Shown here in pieces: positions 6,404 through 10,076 of a stretch of DNA of 10,076 nt. The stretch lies in contig CAYSLA010000125.1 in the NCBI GenBank assembly GCA_964431685.1, positions 1-10,076 of the forward strand, written 5' to 3'. Position 1 is the stretch's first letter; each line of letters starts with the position of its first letter. Under the pieces are notes generated by a model, which was not told where the DNA came from, ran no database searches, and was given only the letters and a program-made list of their open reading frames with translations. The translations under genes and the position numbers were made by a program. This DNA is from CAYSLA01 sp964431685 (lineage in GTDB: Bacteria; Armatimonadota; UBA5829).

Positions 6404-9400
6404 TTGAGGAATGGACTGATTCTCTGGCTTCTCGCAGCAGCCTGCCTCTTCTGTGCGTCTGATTCTTGGGCGCAAGAGACGGAAGGGCTTAAGGTAGACT
6501 GTCGAACCACTTGGGATGAGCGTTACTTCTACCTGGCCGTGAGGGTCGACGACCTCAACGTTCGCGGCCAGCACAAAATCCCCAACGCCGACATTGGCGG
6601 TGATGATTCTGTGTTTCTCTACATAGAATCAGACAACGCCCGGGGCACGGCGGTGACCGAAAAGTGCGTGGCGATGGGCGTGAGCGCCGCAGGCGGGGCT
6701 CAGTTCCTTACTGGCGGCCCGTCGGGTGTCTTCGAACAGAAGGCCGTTTTCAGCTTCAAGTATGGAGTGTCAATCCAGGGCTCTATCAACAATGATGACG
6801 ACGTGGACGAAGGCTACTCGGTCGAGATCGCGATCCCCTGGGATCTGATGAACGCTTCGGCACCGGCAAGCAGCGCAATGATGAGCTTCAATATTGTCGT
6901 CAGAAATCACGGCAGCAACCCCGGCGAGTTCGTCAGTCTCTCACCCAACGTCCACACGGAAGAGGACATCGCTGACCCATCCAAGTGGTCCAATATCGTC
7001 TTCGCTCCGTACACCTTTGGGGCAGTAACGCTTAGTCCGGAGAGAGTCCTGTGCACAAGGTATGTGGTCAGGGCGCCTGTCATTAACGGCACCATCAACG
7101 ACAAGGAGTGGCCGTCCTCCACCAAGTTCGCCATCAACCTGCCGTCAGCGGAGGGACAGAGCGCGGAGATAAAGTTCCCGATCCCCAGGACGGTGTTTGC
7201 GAAGTACTGCTACAAAACACAATGGGATGACCGCAGGGAGGTTCCGTATCTAGCGGCACTTAGTGTGAGCGGCGCGCCGGCGGTTCAGGACTTCCCGGCG
7301 TTGAATCTTGGCCCGTGGGAGAGCTACGATCGGGTGGGGTGGCACAAAAGCCACCTTCTCCAGATGGCGACGGCGGGAGTCGATGTTGTGTTGCCCGAGT
7401 ATATGGGTGACGCAGGGAGCAGGGCGCAATATGCAGCCAAGGGTCTCGAATGTATGATGTCGGCGCTGCAGGAGCTGCGCTCGGAGAACAAGCCCTGGCC
7501 GCAGGTAGCTATGCTGCTGAACGTGTCGTATTTGGGGCGCTACGGCGCGGCGCCCAGCCTCAACGACGAGGAAGTCTGGCAACAACTCTACTCCAATATC
7601 AAAGGGTTCTTCGACCGTGTTCCTCGTGAAATGCGTCTTCTCGTGCCGTCGAGCAGGCCCGTGTTCGGTCAACCGGGTAACGTCGTCTTTGTTACAGGGG
7701 TTTCCGGTGTCAAGGACTTCGACGCTTCAGTGATTGAGTACTGTAGTGACCGGTTCGCCAGAGATTTCGGACTTCCTCTGGTGTGGATTGCGGGAGACAG
7801 GTTTGACGACACGGCGGGTTTCGATGGTGCAATAAATGGCTCGCCCGAATCGCGCATTCTTGCATGGTCAGTGGGTCCCGGCGTGGACAAGACTCCGGAT
7901 GATGCCTCGTCCGACCGCACAATCGTCTCGAGGATGGGCGGTGACACCTACTCGGCTGCCTGGGAGAGTGCTCTGGGCGCGAACGCCAGATGGGTCGTGA
8001 TTGACAGTTGGAACAGGCTTTCCGACTCCAGCGAGGTCTGCTTCACCCGACAGTACGGTGGAAAATACCTCGATATCACCCGTACCAACGCCGCCAAACT
8101 CCACGGCGCGCGCGATATTGATGTCAGGTATCTTGGGTGCGAAGTGCCTGCAGTGGTGGCCCCTAAGACCATATCTATCGCACGGATAGTTGCGCGCAAC
8201 ACGGGTTCGCTGCCCTGGCGCGCCGCCGAAGGTTTCTCCTTGGGCTATCGTTGGTACAAGGACAACAAGTTCTACTGTGAAAGCAAAGTGCGCAGGGTTC
8301 TCGCAGAAGATGTTGCACCGGGCGCGACTGTCAGCCTCAGTGTGGGTGTCGCGGCAGTCAATCCTCAGGGCGAAGCGCTTCCGCCCGGGGACTACGTGGT
8401 ACGGTTTGAGATGATAAGGACGGCCGACAACAAGTGGTTCTCGGGGATGGGCGCACCGCCTCTGGTGACTACGCTCAGAATCGGAGACGTGCCCGAGTGG
8501 TCCGCGTCATACATTGGATCAGCCACGCCGCAGTTGGCTGCTCCCGGTCGAACATATGTTATGTATGTTATGGCCAGGAACGGTGGAACCAGGACTTGGC
8601 CCAAAGGAGTGGCGAAACTCGGCGGCACTCTATACCGGGTATCGGACTACTCTCACGAAGCCGGCCAGGCGTCCGAGGAACTGGTTGAGACCATCCCACT
8701 GCGCGCTCAGCTCTCGTCAGACTGCAAGCCAGGAGAGACCGTGACATTTGCCCTTGACGCCCGATTTGTCACTCCCGACGGTAAGCCGCTGCCCCCATCG
8801 CCGACGGACGACTCATGGCGCTATGAGCTTCGGTTTGACCTGCACAACGGTGAACAGTGGCTAAGCGAATCCGGATCGGCGCCTCTGCGGCGCAGTGTGT
8901 TTCTTGGCGATGCGGACTACGGGGTTCGTCTTGTTGACTCCAACACTCCTGCGAAGCTGGTCGCCGGCAAGACTGTGGATGTTCGAGTGGTGGTTAGCAA
9001 CATGGGTGGCGCCGTTCTGGATCCGAAGCGGACGAAGATTGGCTGCAGATGGTATCATCTTGATGGAACCGCGATGGCAAGGATGTCGGACCTTTTTGCG
9101 CCGATGGCTCCGATAGCTCCGGGAACCTCGGCGATAGTCGGGGCAAAGATCACTGCACCTCAGACAGACGGCCAGTACGTCGTGGTCTGGGATGTCAACG
9201 TCGATGACAAGTGGTTGTCCGAGAAGGCCGTCACGCGCGACCGGGATACCCTGGCATCTCAGGTGGAGGTTACTGATGGAAGACTCGTTCCACTAGACCT
9301 CACCACACTCTACAATGCCAGCGCATTCAGCTATGACACCGACCGCACGACCGGTGACTTCGACGGCAAAGGAGGAAGTTTCCCGGCGGAGCTCATACCC

Positions 9401-9901
9401 CCGGATGCCGGCGGCACGCAGAGCAGGTGGTATCCATCGGGTTACAACCTGACGCGTGATGCGGCCGCAGACGGCCGCGTCAGCTTCCTCTATCCGGATA
9501 AGTCGCCCGGCGCGAAGAACTTCTTCAGCGCCGCGGGGCAGACCGTCGACGTTCCCAGAGGCTATTATTCCGCCATGCACATACTCGGCGCATCGACGGA
9601 GGGCGAGGGGTCGGGCGAACTTCCACTGGTCTTCTCGGATGGGTCGGAAAAGCGGACTCTTACGCTGGGCAACTGGGGCGGTGAACCGAATGCCAGTGAG
9701 ACGGTCGCACTTCAGACCAGGCACCGGCACAACCACGGCGGGGACGATGCACTTGCCCTCTGCCGGTTGTTCCATCAGACGATCCCGCTGGACCCGAAAC
9801 GCCGGTTGGCAGCGTTCCTGCTGCCTGATATGCCTGGGATAAAGATCGTGGCTATCACCCTCGAAAAGCCCGCGGCCCCGTCCAAGCCTGCTTCCAGATA
9901 G
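6404..9901 (+). CDS. Large secreted modular protein: CBM9-like, GH99/DUF5010-like barrel, three Ig-like repeats
   Basis: A 1165-residue exported protein that starts at TTG. The signal peptide is 1-23 (hydrophobic core 4-18, cleavage after SWA). Residues about 30-202 look like a CBM9/DOMON-type beta-sandwich (WDERYFYLAVRVDD, GDDSVFLYIESDN). Residues about 225-245 begin a second such start (INGTINDKEW). Residues about 266-568 resemble the GH71/GH99/DUF5010 glycosidase-like barrel: YDRVGWHKSHLLQMATAGVDVVLPEY at 308-333, and VVIDSWNRL...YGGKYLDITR at 531-560, where the acidic pair normal for the family is missing. Three Ig-like repeats follow at about 572-693, 698-836 and 837-957, sharing a W-[FL]-S motif near Trp678, Trp819 and Trp937. 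A C-terminal beta domain (958-1154) has YDTDRTTGDFDGKGGSFPAELIP at 977-999. No PEP-CTERM signal or membrane anchor is present. Domain names come from sequence impression only. Polysaccharide binding or processing outside the cell is inferred. Confidence 0.75.
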   Translation: MRNGLILWLLAAACLFCASDSWAQETEGLKVDCRTTWDERYFYLAVRVDDLNVRGQHKIPNADIGGDDSVFLYIESDNARGTAVTEKCVAMGVSAAGGAQFLTGGPSGVFEQKAVFSFKYGVSIQGSINNDDDVDEGYSVEIAIPWDLMNASAPASSAMMSFNIVVRNHGSNPGEFVSLSPNVHTEEDIADPSKWSNIVFAPYTFGAVTLSPERVLCTRYVVRAPVINGTINDKEWPSSTKFAINLPSAEGQSAEIKFPIPRTVFAKYCYKTQWDDRREVPYLAALSVSGAPAVQDFPALNLGPWESYDRVGWHKSHLLQMATAGVDVVLPEYMGDAGSRAQYAAKGLECMMSALQELRSENKPWPQVAMLLNVSYLGRYGAAPSLNDEEVWQQLYSNIKGFFDRVPREMRLLVPSSRPVFGQPGNVVFVTGVSGVKDFDASVIEYCSDRFARDFGLPLVWIAGDRFDDTAGFDGAINGSPESRILAWSVGPGVDKTPDDASSDRTIVSRMGGDTYSAAWESALGANARWVVIDSWNRLSDSSEVCFTRQYGGKYLDITRTNAAKLHGARDIDVRYLGCEVPAVVAPKTISIARIVARNTGSLPWRAAEGFSLGYRWYKDNKFYCESKVRRVLAEDVAPGATVSLSVGVAAVNPQGEALPPGDYVVRFEMIRTADNKWFSGMGAPPLVTTLRIGDVPEWSASYIGSATPQLAAPGRTYVMYVMARNGGTRTWPKGVAKLGGTLYRVSDYSHEAGQASEELVETIPLRAQLSSDCKPGETVTFALDARFVTPDGKPLPPSPTDDSWRYELRFDLHNGEQWLSESGSAPLRRSVFLGDADYGVRLVDSNTPAKLVAGKTVDVRVVVSNMGGAVLDPKRTKIGCRWYHLDGTAMARMSDLFAPMAPIAPGTSAIVGAKITAPQTDGQYVVVWDVNVDDKWLSEKAVTRDRDTLASQVEVTDGRLVPLDLTTLYNASAFSYDTDRTTGDFDGKGGSFPAELIPPDAGGTQSRWYPSGYNLTRDAAADGRVSFLYPDKSPGAKNFFSAAGQTVDVPRGYYSAMHILGASTEGEGSGELPLVFSDGSEKRTLTLGNWGGEPNASETVALQTRHRHNHGGDDALALCRLFHQTIPLDPKRRLAAFLLPDMPGIKIVAITLEKPAAPSKPASR

Positions 9902-9907
9902 CGCAAG

Positions 9908-9933
9908 TGGGGCAGGACGTGTGTCCAGCCCCA
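9908..9933 (+). other. Hairpin directly after the large exoprotein gene
   Basis: TGGGGC (9908-9913) pairs with GCCCCA (9928-9933), then after one A-A mismatch GGAC (9915-9918) pairs with GTCC (9923-9926) around a GTGT loop. The stem begins 7 bases after the stop codon. No T tract follows, so intrinsic termination is uncertain. The loop region CGTGTG is shared with the hairpin at 6287-6317, suggesting a related palindrome. Confidence 0.5.
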
Positions 9934-9965
9934 GTCAGAATCCCGAGCTGTAGCGAACATTACCC

Positions 9966-10076
9966 GTGTCATTCCGACGCGATGCAAGGAACACCTCCCC
10001 CTCCGCCCTCCGTTTCGTAGGGGGTTAGGGGGAGGTCAGAGGAATCTCGGCGTCATGCGGAGATTCCTCACTGCGT
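9966..10076 (+). repeat. Nested palindromic intergenic repeat, cut by the window end
   Basis: The piece starts with GTGTCATTCCGACGC (9966-9980). It then holds a perfect 10-bp inverted repeat (ACCTCCCCCT 9993-10002, AGGGGGAGGT 10027-10036) with a smaller stem inside it (10006-10012 with 10016-10022). Another perfect 10-bp inverted repeat follows (GAGGAATCTC 10039-10048, GAGATTCCTC 10060-10069). ACGC near 9977 is complementary to the final GCGT (10073-10076), so an outer palindrome probably closes beyond the window. The text resembles widespread intergenic palindromes of the type GTCATTCCGA...GAGGAATCT seen in several environmental phyla. No gene is seen here. Confidence 0.6.

Noticed and set aside
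7250..9775. Several antisense and shifted open frames of 60-160 codons across the large exoprotein gene
   Set aside because: They have no signal, ribosome site or recognisable motif and overlap a long frame with clear domain patterns throughout.
1..10076. CRISPR array, toxin-antitoxin, phage or defence cassette
   Set aside because: No regularly spaced repeats, integrase, transposase, nuclease or small paired genes were seen on either strand.

Overview
This window looks like chromosome from a moderately GC-rich, diderm, environmental heterotroph. Three things point that way: a PEP-CTERM (exosortase-sorted) surface protein, a very large secreted multidomain protein with a carbohydrate-active fold, and palindromic repeats in the intergenic spaces. 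An Armatimonadota-, Planctomycetota- or Verrucomicrobiota-like bacterium fits best; this is inference from protein style, not a marker gene. All six supported genes are on the + strand and the window is densely coded.

Layout. (1) 42-1951: two overlapping membrane permease genes of a branched-chain amino acid (LIV/HAAT) ABC transporter, livH and livM. The ATPase and binding-protein genes are not downstream, so they must lie before the window or elsewhere. (2) 1952-2151: AT-rich spacer with several -10-like boxes and a structured leader. (3) 2152-4191: a 679-residue beta-rich secreted protein with an internal duplication and a C-terminal PEP-CTERM sorting signal, closed by a strong intrinsic terminator at 4233-4272. 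(4) 4321-6184: a good sigma70-type promoter, an Lrp/AsnC-family regulator, and a class I/II PLP aminotransferase closely resembling Bacillus AlaT. The pairing mirrors the Bacillus alaR-alaT (yugG-yugH) arrangement. (5) 6185-6403: spacer packed with five hairpins. (6) 6404-9901: a 1165-residue secreted modular protein (CBM9-like domain, GH99/DUF5010-like barrel with a degenerate active-site motif, three Ig-like repeats, C-terminal beta domain). Its start is a TTG behind a near-perfect Shine-Dalgarno. (7) 9902-10076: a further hairpin and a nested palindromic repeat cut by the window end.

The window therefore combines amino-acid uptake and transamination with surface or extracellular proteins. 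The regions have their own regulatory signals and there is no sign that they form one operon. I see no CRISPR array, tRNA, rRNA, transposase, phage gene or defence system. The most unusual items are the degenerate glycosidase-like exoprotein and the clusters of intergenic palindromes.
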